DNA from: Hermodice carunculata
Lineage: Eukaryota; Annelida; Polychaeta; Eunicida; Amphinomidae
Assembly (NCBI GenBank): GCA_964020975.1
Contig: OZ026612.1
Location: forward strand, 132,232,441-132,296,440
Length of the DNA: 64,000 nucleotides
Direction of reading: 5' to 3'
In this document: in pieces, positions 10,839 to 23,544 of the stretch
Layout: every line of letters begins with the position of its first letter
How positions within the stretch are numbered: position 1 is the stretch's first letter
Made by a program: the position numbers and the translations under genes
Notes under the pieces: generated by a model
What the model was told of the DNA's origin: nothing
What the model saw: the letters and a program-made list of their open reading frames with translations, nothing else
Database searches by the model: none

Positions 10839-11451
10839 ACTAGTAAAGTCTAAAATCTCTGAAAGTGCCAACTTTCATGGGGTAATCCTTTAAAGGCTGG
10901 GAAAGAACTCTCACATGCCTTCAAAATTCCTGGGATATTGAAAGTTTCAAGGTGGGCAAGACAGGGACCTTGAATGCTCTGAGAAATAAAATTGAAAACT
11001 CCAAAATCCCAGATTTTGCTATCCCCATGGGGCAATTAATGTGATTATGGCAAGGACTTGAAAAACTCTGCTAAAGTACTTGGAAAGTTGGATTCCAAGA
11101 TACTGTACAGCATGCAGTGATAATAAGTCCCTGTATGTTTATGATTGGTTGGTAACCCCACACTCCCAAGTCCAGGCAGGCTGTCCCCCACAGATGCCAG
11201 CTGCCAATCATTCCCTAACCACATGAGGCAACTGTACATATATAGTAACAAAACATAACTGTTGTCGATGCCAGCACAAACATGACTATAATGTGATGTT
11301 GCACTTCCTACTTTAAAATAAATAATAAGATCTGTATAAACTTAACAGGGATTCTTGTTTGAAGCAGAAGCAGGGTTTTCAAAGGGGGGACTACGGCAGA
11401 TATAAAATAGACCAAATAAAATAACAACACAAGTCAAGACAACACCAATTT

Positions 11452-11538
<87 letters not shown>

Positions 11539-12075
11539 CATATATATATTATTTATTTTGTTGACCTAAGTCTTGTTGCATGCAAATATTGCATTTTGAT
11601 GTATATCTGTTGCTTCATATTGATTGCTTGATGTAGATTTGAAAAATATTTGCAAACCTGGGAAAATAATTGTACAAGATCATACCTCACCTCAAACAGA
11701 CATGAAAACTTTGTGAAAGAGCTTGGAAAGATCCATTTCCCAGATATTTGATTACCTTGACACTGCTGAGTTGTAACTGGAGAAACCCAGCTGCACACAA
11801 TTAAGGGCCAGTCCTGATAAGGCCTTGCCTTTCACACCAAAGCATGTCAGTGGTCATAAAATCTCGGTTCATCTGGTTTCTTTTTTGATGAGAAATTAAA
11901 TCTTCCAATAACTTTCATTTTTGTCACAGATTCCAATTCTGTATCATTAATAGTTCTAATTAGGTACAGGTGATGTAGCTGTGATCACCACTGATATTTC
12001 TATTTTGTCTACCTGCTGATCAAACTGTATCTACACTATGACAAGTCTTGATCACCCACCAGGCAAAGACTGGTC
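10839..12075 (-). repeat. left arm of large inverted duplication
   Basis: This arm matches the reverse complement of 17913-20027. Outer homology ends at ACTAGTAAAG (10839) and TTTACTAGT (20027). Inner homology ends at GACTGGTC (12075) and GACCAGTC (17913). Blocks that I compared by eye differ at about one or two bases per hundred or fewer. Each arm contains an (AT)n run at the same place. This arm lacks the two MITEs of the right arm and most of a third degraded insertion. The 61-residue frame 11035-10850 is mirrored at 19831-20016 only because of the duplication. I see no target duplication at the outer ends. Confidence 0.93.
11455..11534. repeat. (AT)n microsatellite
   Basis: An almost pure TA run of about 80 bp inside the left duplication arm. 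Its mirror is at 18823-18888. Confidence 0.97.
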
Positions 12076-12400
12076 GCCCTTTAGTGTCCACGCATTCTAG
12101 AGCAGGAATTAAGAGAGAGGTAAAGCTGAGTTTGCCTTCAAAACTAGACAGATAAGTGAAGACAGAGGAATGCATTTTGAAGATGTAGTGGTCAATGTTG
12201 TGAAGACAGTCACACACTCACAATCAGGTGACAACAAGCAAATTTACTGCAAGTTTCCATCTCATGTTTATTCAAAATGACAGTAAATTGAGCAAGTGTG
12301 GACATTTCCTGAGCACATACAAAATTGGGAGACCATATCTATGCATAGTGCATACTGCTCATACTTTGTAGTGGCATGTAATGCCTACATATTTGTGGCA
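12076..12400. other. start of the spacer between duplication arms, no gene
   Basis: Unique AT-rich sequence; nothing recognisable. Confidence 0.5.
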
Positions 12401-13138
12401 TGAATGAATCTTTATTGACTGCGCTGTTACATAAAATACAGCAATATGTCAAATATACAACATGTACACATGTAGAGTATGAAAGAAGAAAAAAAAAAAG
12501 AAGAAGAAAATCACATTAAAACATGCACACAATCAAAAGAAAAATGTAACAAAAAAACAGTACAGACACGTACAGCACAGTACAGTACAATAGATACAAA
12601 AAATTGACATAAATCACTAATCACCTGAAATGAAAATAGAGTGCAGTCATCAAATTGGCACGGTGTTACATGATTACAGTGGTTTCTCTCTTAGGGAAAT
12701 GGCTTTGTCCATGAAATTTTCAAATAGGTATACAAGTTCTGTGTCATGCAGTACCAAAATAAATTTAAACATACTCTGAACATCATAAGCATCCGAATTA
12801 CAAAATATTTCGCGTACACTCTTAAGCAGATTTTCTCTTGGATTTTGAAATTTAGTGCATGTCATAACAAAATGAAATTCATTATCAAGTTCTTGGCAAG
12901 TGTCACAAACTCTCTGGCTAACAGGAACTTTGGTAGGACGCTTATGTCTTCCTGTTTCGATATGTAAATTATGTGCACTGATGCGTAATTTAGTTATATT
13001 ACTCCTTGTTTCGAAATTTTTTACAACATCTAAATAATGTTCAAATTTAAGTTCTGTCTTAAAAGATGTATACGTTCTCAATTTAGATTCGTTATTTTGA
13101 TTCAACATTTCATTTTTCCATATAACTCCTGGGATCAT
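12401..13138 (-). pseudogene. LINE E fragment, C-terminal zinc-knuckle region and 3' UTR
   Basis: The open frame 13138-12674 (154 residues) reads KLRTYTSFKTELKFEHYL, then TKLRISAHNLHIETGRHKRP and VCDTCQELDNEFHFVMTC. The last is a C-x2-C-x7-H-x4-C zinc knuckle, the form found at the C-terminus of many LINE ORF2 proteins. The region 12673-12401 is its 3' UTR, ending on the minus strand in CAATAAAGATTCATTCATG, a short ATTC tail. The copy is severely 5'-truncated and begins near 13138 without any reverse transcriptase block. It lies in the spacer between the duplication arms. Confidence 0.85.
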
Positions 13139-13412
13139 AGATAGGTGTTATACAATATGATTGTTATGCAAACAAGTGCAGTGCATTGTTTTTTAATACA
13201 TCATGGGTGCCAATCTCATTTCACCTCAAAGATTGGCCAGTGTGCCAATCAAAAAGTGCCCTAATTAAGTTTGATATTTTTAAGAAACCACTGGTATCTA
13301 ATAGTATCTACCTGAAAATTGTTGTTGGTTACACCTGCATAAAACAAAAAGCATCCACTATTTGCAATTTTCCATCCTAGCGCAAAAAAAAAAAAAAAAA
13401 AAAAAATGTGTG

Positions 13413-13582
13413 CAGTGGTACCTGTCTTGAGAGATGAAAGACTGCATATCTTTAGAAGACCACTTTCTCAGAATACTGTACTATCTTTTCCATGTGACTA
13501 TACCTCTAATGAAAGACCACCTGTTTTGAAAGACCAAATTTTGACCTGCCCTAGGGGTGGTCTCACAAGACAGGGAACAGTG
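13413..13582. mobile_element. Tigger-like TA MITE, copy 1
   Basis: The ends read CAGTGGTACCTG and GGGAACAGTG. The interior has the family phrases GAGAGATGAAAG, CTAATGAAAGACCACCT and GGGGTGGTCTC. It is about 170 bp with no coding capacity. Its start abuts a poly(A) run at 13383-13406. The TA target is kept on the right only. Confidence 0.8.
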
Positions 13583-13936
13583 TATTACATGAAATATTTC
13601 ATGTCAGCAAGCATATATTCATTTAATATTTATGCAACTCAGTCAAACTTGATGGTCAGGGAATAATAACATTGTACTAAATTTTCACAATAATACACAT
13701 AGTAAGTTTTACAATAAGATGATAATGGTATACAGAGAGGTCTGACATATCTAGTTGGGTGCTTGCATTACAGCTACAGACTAGCTGGCTATTGTGGGGA
13801 AAAAGGATCAGCATAAGAAAGAAGAAAATAAGGAAAATAGTATCTGCTGGAACATGCAGCTTATTTCATTTTGATTCTCTGGGACCAATAATATGATTAT
13901 GACTTGTTTCCATGCAAGTAATACATGATAAATATC

Positions 13937-13937
<1 letters not shown>

Positions 13938-14013
<76 letters not shown>
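13938..14013. repeat. (AT)n microsatellite
   Basis: A pure TA run of about 75 bp; open frames through it encode only Ile-Tyr repeats. Confidence 0.97.
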
Positions 14014-14015
<2 letters not shown>

Positions 14016-14996
14016 ATTCAGCTGTCCACTTGCAGTCAGTGTTAGACAATGGGGTTAAATCTGCATGTAAGGGGAATGAGATGGCATCAGTCATAGGAAT
14101 GAACCACTGTGTGTACAGTTATTCTGTGTCAACACTGACTGATCGATTGAATCATCAGATATTAGGAACATACATATATATATATATATATGTATATATA
14201 CCACAACTGCCCAACCTGATGTACTACATTGACAGCTGTACAGTCCTCATAATGGCATAGTAATGTGAGGAAGGCAGAAACTATTCAAACTGAGATAATT
14301 CAGGGTACAAATTAGCAGACGGCTTTGTCTAAATCAAGTCTCCATATCCTGAATACACCTGTTTCTACTCATATGTGAACATCATGGTCCATATAATCAT
14401 CAACTTTACTTTTTGAATTTTGTTTATGCACCTGTACAACATATCTTCTGCACCCATCCAGAAGCAGGCCACTCTGTCCTATCTACAGCCTGTAATCACA
14501 AGCTTATTATATGCATAGCTCAATATCAACACAACAGTTTATCAGCAAGGTGGAGGGGGAGGCCCCTTTAGGAGGGACTTCAAATACCCCACCGGTGGTG
14601 CTGTTTACACATCAATTATACCAATGACCACAGGGATCTCAGATTATGACACCCATATGTTAATAATGCCATGGAGTTACAGCTCAAGAATGATAATTGT
14701 TATATTTTCAAGTTCTGTGATAGTTATGAAGTGAGCATACATTTTCATTCACCAACAGTGGGTGCTGCTTTGGTCCCATTCACAATATCTGGCCATCTTG
14801 TTTCAATTGAAATGACCAATCATACCCCTTTCCTTAAACATTCTTGGTGTTAGATTTAAGCAGTAAATCTGGTTTGCATCTGGCATGCGCTGGACAGGTG
14901 ATTTTTAGATTATCTTGTGTATGTGCCTGTGTAAGTTGGGAGGTTGCAGCAGTTGTGAATGAAAGTGATAGCCTTCAGCCCTACAAGAAAAGGCTA
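14014..14996. other. no recognisable gene
   Basis: Mixed unique sequence with one short TA run near 14173-14200. No domain, splice pair or repeat family that I can support. Confidence 0.5.
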
Positions 14997-15045
14997 CAGT
15001 GGTCCCCCCTCTTATAAAGCCCTCCCCCCCCCCCTCCACCACCAC
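14997..15045. mobile_element. Tigger-like TA MITE, end fragment
   Basis: TA then CAGTGGTCCCCCCTCTTATA matches the family end. The element breaks off in a C-rich run. Confidence 0.65.
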
Positions 15046-16040
<995 letters not shown>

Positions 16041-16285
16041 CTTACTCTAGGTTTGCTGTTACTTGAATTAAAGATATTTTTGTGAGGTACTTTAATATTA
16101 TATCAGTAAAGTGACATAGTAGATAAATGACAAATTTGTCCTCTATGGCAAATGAAGAGTTAAATTGCATGTGGACAAATTGTCGTTGGCATAAACATCC
16201 CCATATAAGGTGGGAGTCTCCAATGTTTTCTTCCAAATTTTTCAAGTCTATGCGTAAAATATTGCAAATTTTACACAATCTACAA

Positions 16286-16468
16286 CAGTAGTCCCCCCTA
16301 ATAAGGCCCCTCTCACCAGAGGCCAAGATGACCCTTCTTGAAAGGTCAGCATTCTTGTGCAGAAAGTGTGGTATTTCCATTATATTCTTCCCCTCAAGAG
16401 AGGCCACCCCTCTTATAAGACCACTTTTTGGCTGCATTTGGGGTGGCTTTATAAGAGAGGGACCACTG
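16286..16468. mobile_element. Tigger-like TA MITE, copy 2
   Basis: Starts CAGTAGTCCCCCCTAATAAG and ends GAGAGGGACCACTG, followed by TA. 183 bp, non-coding. The two halves are complementary, so it could fold as a long hairpin. Confidence 0.87.
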
Positions 16469-16512
16469 TACATGAAAATTTGTTAAGGATTTTCTATTCT
16501 TCAGTTCATTCA

Positions 16513-16752
16513 CTCTTTCATTGCCAAGTTTTGGACTGAGTCAACAGCTTTACTCGGTGTGCGTAGGGTGCAATGTGCCCAAACCGTGCCAAGGAAAGAT
16601 GCTGACCTTGGCTATTCTGCTATGGAGCAAAAGCATGCTGGTACTTGAATGAAAAGGCCTTTCAACAAGGAATGTGAATATAGTACAGTTATAATTCAGA
16701 TCAGTTTCTCTTAAGTAGTGTTTGACTTTAGTCACAGTTGGCAGTGGGCGAG
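16513..16752. mobile_element. piggyBac-type MITE, copy 1
   Basis: The ends are CTCTTTCATTGCCAAG and GGCAGTGGGCGAG, flanked by TTCA and TCAA, each one base from TTAA. It contains the family core GACTGAGTCAACAGCTTT ... CGTGCCAAGGAAAG, an imperfect palindrome. 240 bp, non-coding. Somewhat degraded compared with the copy at 57177-57410. Confidence 0.75.
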
Positions 16753-16756
16753 TCAA

Positions 16757-17912
16757 ACTGCAAATCTTCCACATGGTTTTCAAAAAAAAAGCAAAAAACA
16801 AAAAACAAAAAAACTCAAAATCTCCATAGATTTAGTCCTGATACATTGACAGGTATTATTACCCCGCTCCACTCTCTGCTTTAAGACAAGTATCATCATA
16901 ATTATCATTTGATTATAGTCAGCTTGACCAGAAAAAAGTTAATAGAGAGTACACAACCTGAAGCATACTTTTCACATATTTATAGTTTGATTACTGTAAT
17001 GGTAGACGAAACTGGCCATTCAGGTTTATTTTTCCCTATTTGCAAATTTCTCTTTCTTTGCAACAGATGAAAATTAAAAATGTAATCAGTGGAATTAAAA
17101 AATAACTCTGCTGAGTACAACAGATGGGAGTTAGTATAGCCTGACTGGCTTTTAATCTATTAATCTATGATTGAGAGGGGAAAACAAAGAATATTTATAA
17201 ACCTTACCCCCCCCTCCCCCCATTCTTCTTATGCTTACAAGAGCTGGTAGACAAGGATTTTATTACTGAGATGAACCCAGTGCAGGCTGGCTGCAACTGT
17301 GGTATGGGACATCTGGTCTTATCACATAACAGTGTTAACATAAATACTGAATCTTGCATGGCTGAGAGTGAGTAACTGTTTTTCTCTCACCAGGAATCTT
17401 TGTTGCTGGGGAAAATCACAAGTGACTGCAGGTCATGAGTGATTTTCCACACCAACAATGATCTCAATCCCAAGTGAGAGAAAAATAGTAACTGACTCTC
17501 CAGCCATGTAAAATTTTGTTGATTCTATGTTTAATTGGGTACTCATCACAAAAAATATGCCACAGGCCTACTTTTAATGCCAACCTGGTGTGCCCTGTTT
17601 GTTAAGTTTTTTCACCTTATCATGCATGACATATAATCAAACATGGCTCATGCACATTTGATGTTGTTTGACTGTCACTGCATCATGTCACTGATGCAGG
17701 CAGGGCACAGTTCATTGTAACAGTATAAGGTCATGCGATCTACTGTGAGTTACTACTTTCGAATTTCACTCTATAAAATGATAATTCATCCTCAAACATA
17801 GAATAATACCCTGTTTGTATTTGCTGCTTGATTTGTTCAGAGATGTCAGTTGTCAATTAAAAAGACAAAGTATATTATACCCTTGCCACACTGGACAAGT
17901 ATTTTGGGTTCA
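16757..17912. other. no recognisable gene
   Basis: Unique AT-rich sequence up to the right duplication arm. No support for an exon or RNA gene. Confidence 0.5.
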
Positions 17913-18401
17913 GACCAGTCTTTGCCTGGTGGGTGATCAAGACTTGTCATAGTGTAGATACAGTTTGATCAGCAGGTAGACAAAATAGAAATATCAGTGG
18001 TGATCACAGCTACATCACCTGTACCTAATTAGAACTATTAATGATACAGAATTGGAATCTGTGACAAAAATGAAAGTTATTGGAAGATTTAATTTCTCAT
18101 CAAAAAAGAAACCAGATGAACCGAGATTTTATGACCACTGACATGCTTTGGTGTGAAAGGCAAGGCCTTATCAGGACTGGCCCTTAATTGTGTGCAGCTG
18201 GGTTTCTCCAGTTACAACTCTGCAGTGTCAAGGTAATCAAATATCTGGGAAATGGATCTTTCCAAGCTCTTTCACAAAGTTTTCATGTCTGTTTGAGGTG
18301 AGGTATGATCTTGTACAATAATTTTCCCAGGTTCCCAAATATTTTTCAAATCTACATCAAGCAATTAATATGAAGCAACAGATATACATCAAAATGCAGT
18401 A

Positions 18402-18580
18402 CAGTGGTACATCCCTTGAGAGACCCCTCTAATGAGATACCGCATATCTTTTTAAGACCGCTCTCTCAGACCACTGTGCTATCTTTTCCATGTTGTTGTA
18501 CCTCTAATGAAAGACCACCTATTTTGAGAGACCGCTTTTTGATCTGCTGTAAGGGTGGTCTTTCAACAGAGGTACCACTG
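18402..18580. mobile_element. Tigger-like TA MITE, copy 3, with empty-site proof
   Basis: 179 bp from CAGTGGTACATCCC to GAGGTACCACTG, flanked by TA at 18400-18401 and 18581-18582. The left duplication arm carries the uninterrupted site (AAATGCAATATTTGCATG in this orientation), so the insertion boundary and the 2-bp TA target duplication can be read directly. A TA target and a CAGT start fit Tc1/mariner-pogo-Tigger elements. Confidence 0.93.
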
Positions 18581-18626
18581 TACTCCCATGCCACAAGATT
18601 GAGTTCATTGAAATGAAAAGTATATA

Positions 18627-18809
18627 CAGTAGTCCCTCCTTTGAGAGACTGCCCTAGTGGCACCCAAAAGGCGGTCACATAAAGCAGGTGGTCCCTCAAA
18701 GGAGGTATAAATAACATGAAAAGTACTAGGGAAAGACTTGACAACTGTGGTCTCTCAAAGGAGGTGGTCTCTGAAAGGAGTAGTCTTTGTCTTTCAAAGG
18801 AGGGACTAC

Positions 18810-18811
<2 letters not shown>
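18627..18811. mobile_element. Tigger-like TA MITE, copy 4
   Basis: 185 bp from CAGTAGTCCCTCCTTTGAG to AAAGGAGGGACTACTG, with TA on both sides (18625-18626 and 18812-18813). It is absent from the left duplication arm. The ends are perfectly inverted over about 16 bp. Confidence 0.93.
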
Positions 18812-18822
<11 letters not shown>

Positions 18823-18874
<52 letters not shown>

Positions 18875-18888
18875 GTATATATATATAA
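18823..18888. repeat. (AT)n microsatellite
   Basis: Mirror of the run at 11455-11534, here with GTATATGTATAT interruptions and a shorter length. Confidence 0.95.
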
Positions 18889-18934
18889 ATTGGTGTTGTC
18901 TTAACTTGTGTTGTTAGTTTATTTTATATCTGTC

Positions 18935-19480
18935 CCTCCATTGACAACCCTGCTTTTGGGAGACTTCCTGTCTTTTGTGACCACTTTCATACTGCAATTA
19001 ATGGCACCAGTCTTCTTAATATAAGTTACCTCTTTAGGGAGATTACCATGAAAACCTGACCAGTAAACACCCCCAAATTAGCCCAAAACAGAAGACCACT
19101 TATCCAGCTATATATTGATCCCCATTTCAGACAAGTAAAATCACCTGTTTTGTGTAAGTGTAGAGCAAGACTCTTGCTCTATGATATAAGACTGATTAGA
19201 AAAATGACAAAACCAGTTTACAAATACTTAACATACATTATGATACAAAAAAAGGTAAACACATGGCTCCAAGACGAGTCTAATATATATGTACATGTAC
19301 ATGCAATCCTGTATTTAAAAATTATGGATGGGAATTCAAAAAGAGTGGTCGAGTTATTGTGTCTCCCTTAAGAAGTTTCACAAGAGTGAAATTTCTGAAG
19401 GGTGACTACCTGTTTTATGTGACCACTTCTTGGGTGGCACCAGGGGTGGTTTCACAAAGGAAGGATTATAATGTAAAAAG
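18935..19480. mobile_element. degraded MITE-like insertion in the right arm
   Basis: It begins near TCCCTCCATTGACAACCC and ends near CACAAAGGAAGGATTATAATG. These are weak inverted relatives of the TA MITE ends, and the interior phrases TGTGACCACTT and GGGGTGGTTTCAC belong to that family. The left arm has only a short remnant at the matching place (around 11370-11400). No intact coding frame. Confidence 0.55.
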
Positions 19481-20027
19481 AAAGCACTGTAAGGTGTACT
19501 GCTTCAAACAAGAATCCCTGTTAAGTTTATACAGATCTTATTATTTATTTTAAAGTAGGAAGTGCAACATCACATTATAGTCCTGTTTGTGCTGGCATCG
19601 ACAACAGTTATGTTCTGTTACTATATATGTACAGTTGCCTCATGTGGTTAGGGAATGATTGGCAGCTGGCATCTGTGGGGGACAGCCTGCCTGGACTTGG
19701 GAGTGTGGGGTTACCAACCAATCATAAACATACAGGGACTTATTATCACTGCATGCTGTAGAGTATCTTGGAATCCAACTTTCCAAGTACTTTAGCAGAG
19801 TTTTTCAAGTCCTTGCCATAATCACATTAATTGCCCCATGGGGATAGCAAAATCTGGGATTTTGGAGTTTTCAATTTTATTTCTCAGAGCATTCAAGGTC
19901 CCTGTCTTACCCAACTTGAAACTTTCAATATCCCAGGAATTTTGAAGGCATGTGAGAGTTCTTTCCCAGCCTTTAAAGGATTACCCCATGAAAGTTGGCA
20001 CTTTCAGAGATTTTAGACTTTACTAGT

Positions 20028-20380
20028 GACAGTTAAAATACTCTTGTAAATTTGATAACTCTTGCAGCAAAACTATTGAACATATTAAATGTTACTTTAA
20101 TATACAATCTTATGGTAATACACATCTCTAGCTCGCAAGAACTCTGTGTATTGAGTTGTGAATTCAGCCAAATATACATAAAATTGCGAATTACGACCTC
20201 TCCTATTACAATCACCGTTCTTACTAAGCAATTTCAATCATATCATCCAGTTAGGGCAACAGCAAACTTAGGATCACCTATCCTTGTCACCTGCAGAGTT
20301 GCCAGGTGTCAATGAGTGTCATATTAACTCTTTCATTGAGTGTCATATTAACTCTTTCATTCTCATTGATTGTCATATTA
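20028..20380. other. no gene; short direct repeats at the end
   Basis: Unique sequence, then three units of about 24-30 bp near 20315-20390 (TGTCATATTAACTCTTTCAT). These look like repeated copies of a piggyBac-type MITE end next to TTAA. Confidence 0.55.
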
Positions 20381-20381
20381 A

Positions 20382-20587
20382 CATTTTCATGGCCAATTTT
20401 AACAAAAGTTCATGTGGTCAGAATTGATATAATGACACTCATAGTTCATATTCTTTGTAAACCAACCTATCATTCAAGTACAGGCATGCTTGTTGTTGCA
20501 GAGACCATAAAAATGGTCCAGGTCAACAGCTTTCCTTGATGTGATGCAAAAAGTGGTTGACTCCATCAACACTTGACACTGAAAGAG
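20382..20587. mobile_element. piggyBac-type MITE, copy 2, degraded
   Basis: The right end reads GACACTGAAAGAG followed by TTAA (20588-20591). The left end next to TTAA (20378-20381) reads CATTTTCATGGCCAATTTT. The core palindrome is partly preserved (CAGGTCAACAGCTTTCCTTG). It is in the opposite orientation to copy 1. Confidence 0.72.
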
Positions 20588-20591
20588 TTAA

Positions 20592-20849
20592 AAGGAAATG
20601 AGAATCTCCAATCCCATCAGAGACGAGGAGTCCCCCCGGCCTGCCAAGTGCTTTTCAAATATTTCCTGGCTACCAGGAAGTGCTTCATTTGCTGTCACCA
20701 CTTTAGGACCGATAAATACATAAGGTCACAGCATGGGCTTTCAAGCTGCCACCAAGGCAGCAAATAGCAAGAGGATACCAGGGGATGATAACAACCTATG
20801 TGTATCACCCACTGTCCAGCCAAAACCAGCATCAATGCTGTACTCATTG
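20592..20849. other. no recognisable gene
   Basis: A short region with overlapping small frames, none convincing. Confidence 0.45.
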
Positions 20850-21385
20850 GTAGAAATCATACCTGTTGTACATTATACATGTGCTCATTGCTTTACATGT
20901 ACTCAGTATACATCATAACCACTGTTATATATCATACATGTACTCATTGCTTTACATCATAACCACCGCTGTACATCACACATGTACTCATTATACATCA
21001 TAACCACTGTTATATATCATACATGTGCTCATTGGTTCACATCATAACCACTGCATGTACTGCTGTATATCATACATGTACCAACTGGCTCACATCATAA
21101 CCACTGTTGTACATCATACAGTCATACTCATTGGTTCACATCATAAAAAGTATGTAGTATATCATACATGGGTTGTTCTACACATCTTATCACTGCTGTA
21201 TCTCATACTCACTGCTGTATCTCATACTCACTGCTGTATCTCATACTCACTGCTGTACATCATACATCTACTCATTGGTGTACATAACCACCGCTGCACA
21301 GTATATGTACTCACCACTGCACAGTACATCTACTCATTGGTGTACATGGTAACCACTGCTGTGCATCATACATCTGCTCATACTA
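20850..21385. repeat. degenerate minisatellite, CATCATAACCACTG family
   Basis: Irregular units of roughly 40-60 bp combine ACATCATAACCACTG, TACATCATACATGTACTC and ATTGG. Later units shorten to CTGCTGTATCTCATACTCA (20-21 bp). Non-coding. Confidence 0.85.
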
Positions 21386-21769
21386 TGACCTCCCATGCAC
21401 TTGTTTGGAAAAAGTGGACATCCACCTCAAAATACAAGTAACCAAGCTGACAATGCACTTATAGTACAAAAGGCAAAGTGAGCACAAGTAGGCCTCCCAG
21501 AAAATGGTCCCTATAGGAGGTTTCTGTTTCTTAATACATGTAATATAATGACTGAATATAAATAATTGTAGTTTTTTGGTTGAAATTATACTTGAAATTG
21601 CATCTCTAATCATTTCTGCAGTGTTAAAGAGATGGCTAAACATTTTGTGGTCCAAAGTTCAGGTCAAACAGTTAATAGGCCTCATATTGGTGAGTGTTGA
21701 GGCCTGAAGCCTATGTGCCTGTGCCCGGACCTGGCGCCTTCGTAACATTACGGCCTTGGCTTGCCTGTT
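21386..21769. other. no recognisable gene
   Basis: Unique sequence between two minisatellites. Confidence 0.45.
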
Positions 21770-22200
21770 CTGCCAGTAGGCAGGTCAGGGGCACACACAA
21801 TCCCCTCACTGCTGGTATTAAGTCAGGTCAGGGACACACTCATTCCCTTCACTGCTGGTATTAATCAGGTCAGGGGCACACACATTCCCCTACTGCTGGT
21901 ATTAATCAGGTCAGGGACAGACAAAATCCCCTCACTGCTGGTATTAATCAGGTCAAGGATACACACAATCCCCTCACTGCTGGTATTAATCAGGTCAGGG
22001 ACAGACACAATCCCCTCACTGCTGGTATTAATCAGGTCAGGGACAGACAAAATCCCCTCACTGCTGGTATTAATAAGGTCAGGCACACACATTCCCCTCA
22101 CTGCTGGTATTTATCAGGTCAGGGACACCCACAATCCCCTCACTGCTGGTATTAATTCAGGTCAGGGACACACACAATACCCTCACTGCTGGTGTCAATC
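21770..22200. repeat. minisatellite, about 43-44-bp unit, about 10 copies
   Basis: The unit contains AGGTCAGGGACACACACAAT, then CCCCTCACTGCTGGTATTAA. Copies differ by single bases and small indels. Open frames on both strands (repeats of SLLVLIRSGT on the plus strand) are a by-product. Confidence 0.95.
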
Positions 22201-22545
22201 CCTTAATAAAACCCAAACTAAGACCTTCACATGCACAACTTTGTCTCATGCCTGCACTATACTTAACTGAATTGTATTTTTTTATTATTTTTTTTGTAGA
22301 ACTAATAAGTCAATAAGTGTGAATACATGCATTTGAATATTTATGAAGTGTTTCAGTTTCAATTTGCATGTTGTTGTATGTTTTCCTTCTTTGTTTTCTT
22401 TCCTTTTTTTTTTATTTATTAAAGCATTTTGTATGTTTACAGAAATATCATTTTTAGTCAGCTGCATATAACTGTAAGGTTTCTAGATTGATAGTTACAG
22501 TGTTAGATTGATATCTTTACCCTGTTATGGGTCTGTTACATTCCA

Positions 22546-22742
22546 GTATCAATATTGAGTGCCTGCCTCTGTGCCTCTTATATGAGAGTTGTGACTGTAC
22601 AGGCACAAATCTCTTGTTTGGAGTCTGTGAGAACAGGACCACAGCCAATAATGTTACCTTATCTTCGGCTTTCAGCTGTCATTCAGATCTGAATCAAACC
22701 TTTGGAAGTAATTGTACAATAGTTTTTCATGATCCAAGATGA
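22546..22742 (+). other. possible host exon, Cys-rich with N-glycosylation sequons
   Basis: An open stretch preceded by CTGTTACATTCCAG, a plausible splice acceptor. The product has eight cysteines in 66 residues (ECLPLCLLYESCDC, FGVCENRT, AFSCHSD, GSNCT) and four N-x-S/T sequons (NRT, NVT, NQT, NCT). That composition fits a secreted or extracellular protein and is unlike the repeat-derived frames around it. The frame ends with a stop at 22740-22742. A GTAAGC at 22756 could be a donor only in another frame. About 250 bases on, a short stretch after TCGGCTTTCTTCAG encodes TFNRTYAYDYDLQKR. I recognise no family; it could be chance. Confidence 0.3.
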
Positions 22743-23544
22743 CAGAGCATACACAGTAAGCATTTTTCTTGTTGTTTTAGGGGCTTAGTACAGCAGCTTA
22801 TTAAAGACTCCACAGATCAGAACATACTTGTTATTTTGGAATAGTTCAATAAATAATTGAACTTCCATCATGCTGCTTTTCATTATAATTTCAATCACAT
22901 ATAGCGTGATCCTTAATCAAAACAGAAGGAACACATCAATATCCTTTGGAAAGCATCCTTCCATCGGCTTTCTTCAGGAAACACATTTAATCGTACCTAC
23001 GCTTATGACTATGACCTTCAGAAAAGGTAACTATTTGTTACCCACCACACAGACACAAAATGCCTGACAAGCTATGATCACTACAGCTTTGCTTCATGTT
23101 AATAGTCTGCCCCAAACACTTCATCTTAAAGATCAAATGACAAGGTTGCATGCATTTTTCATAAATCAATGCAGAACAGGTTCCCTGAATGTATTGATTT
23201 TCTGAAAACACTTTGATTGGATTATATTACTATTGTTTGATAAATGAAAAGAGTTCAAATTTGATAGAAACTTCAAGCAGAAATTTCCAGTTCTAGAGTA
23301 AGTAAGTAGAACAGTAATCTCAAACTGAAATGTTACATTGCCATGTTAGTTGTATAAACTGCAGCATTTCCATGGTGACCGACTGTTGCCTTTTTTCCCA
23401 TCCATGTATTTTGTGCCAGTTGCATTCTGTATTTGACAAGTGTCTGAACAAACATTGGATTCAAACTTATCAGGACAAAAAGGTTTTGCCTGCAGGTACC
23501 TACTTTCCTAATGTAAAGCCAAGTTATGCAGTACAAATTCAACT
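22743..23544. other. no firm gene
   Basis: It holds the possible second small exon noted for the previous entry (about 22980-23028, bounded by CTTCAG and GTAACT). Otherwise unique AT-rich sequence. Confidence 0.4.

Larger units (their letters stand above)
17913..20027 (+). repeat. right arm of large inverted duplication
   Basis: This is the reverse-complement partner of 10839-12075. It is longer because it holds two intact TA MITEs (18402-18580 and 18627-18811) and a degraded MITE-like stretch at about 18935-19480. At 17913-18240 I found one mismatch against the other arm, so the duplication is recent or maintained by gene conversion. Confidence 0.93.

Noticed and set aside
10850-11035. 61-residue frame conserved at two loci (also 19831-20016), possible small conserved protein
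   Set aside because: The conservation is due to the recent inverted duplication of the whole arm, including non-coding parts.
13897-14260. Ile-Tyr repeat frames
   Set aside because: They read through an (AT)n microsatellite.
21761-22270. A 169-codon repetitive frame and its minus-strand partner
   Set aside because: Explained by the 43-44-bp minisatellite; no start, splice or domain evidence.
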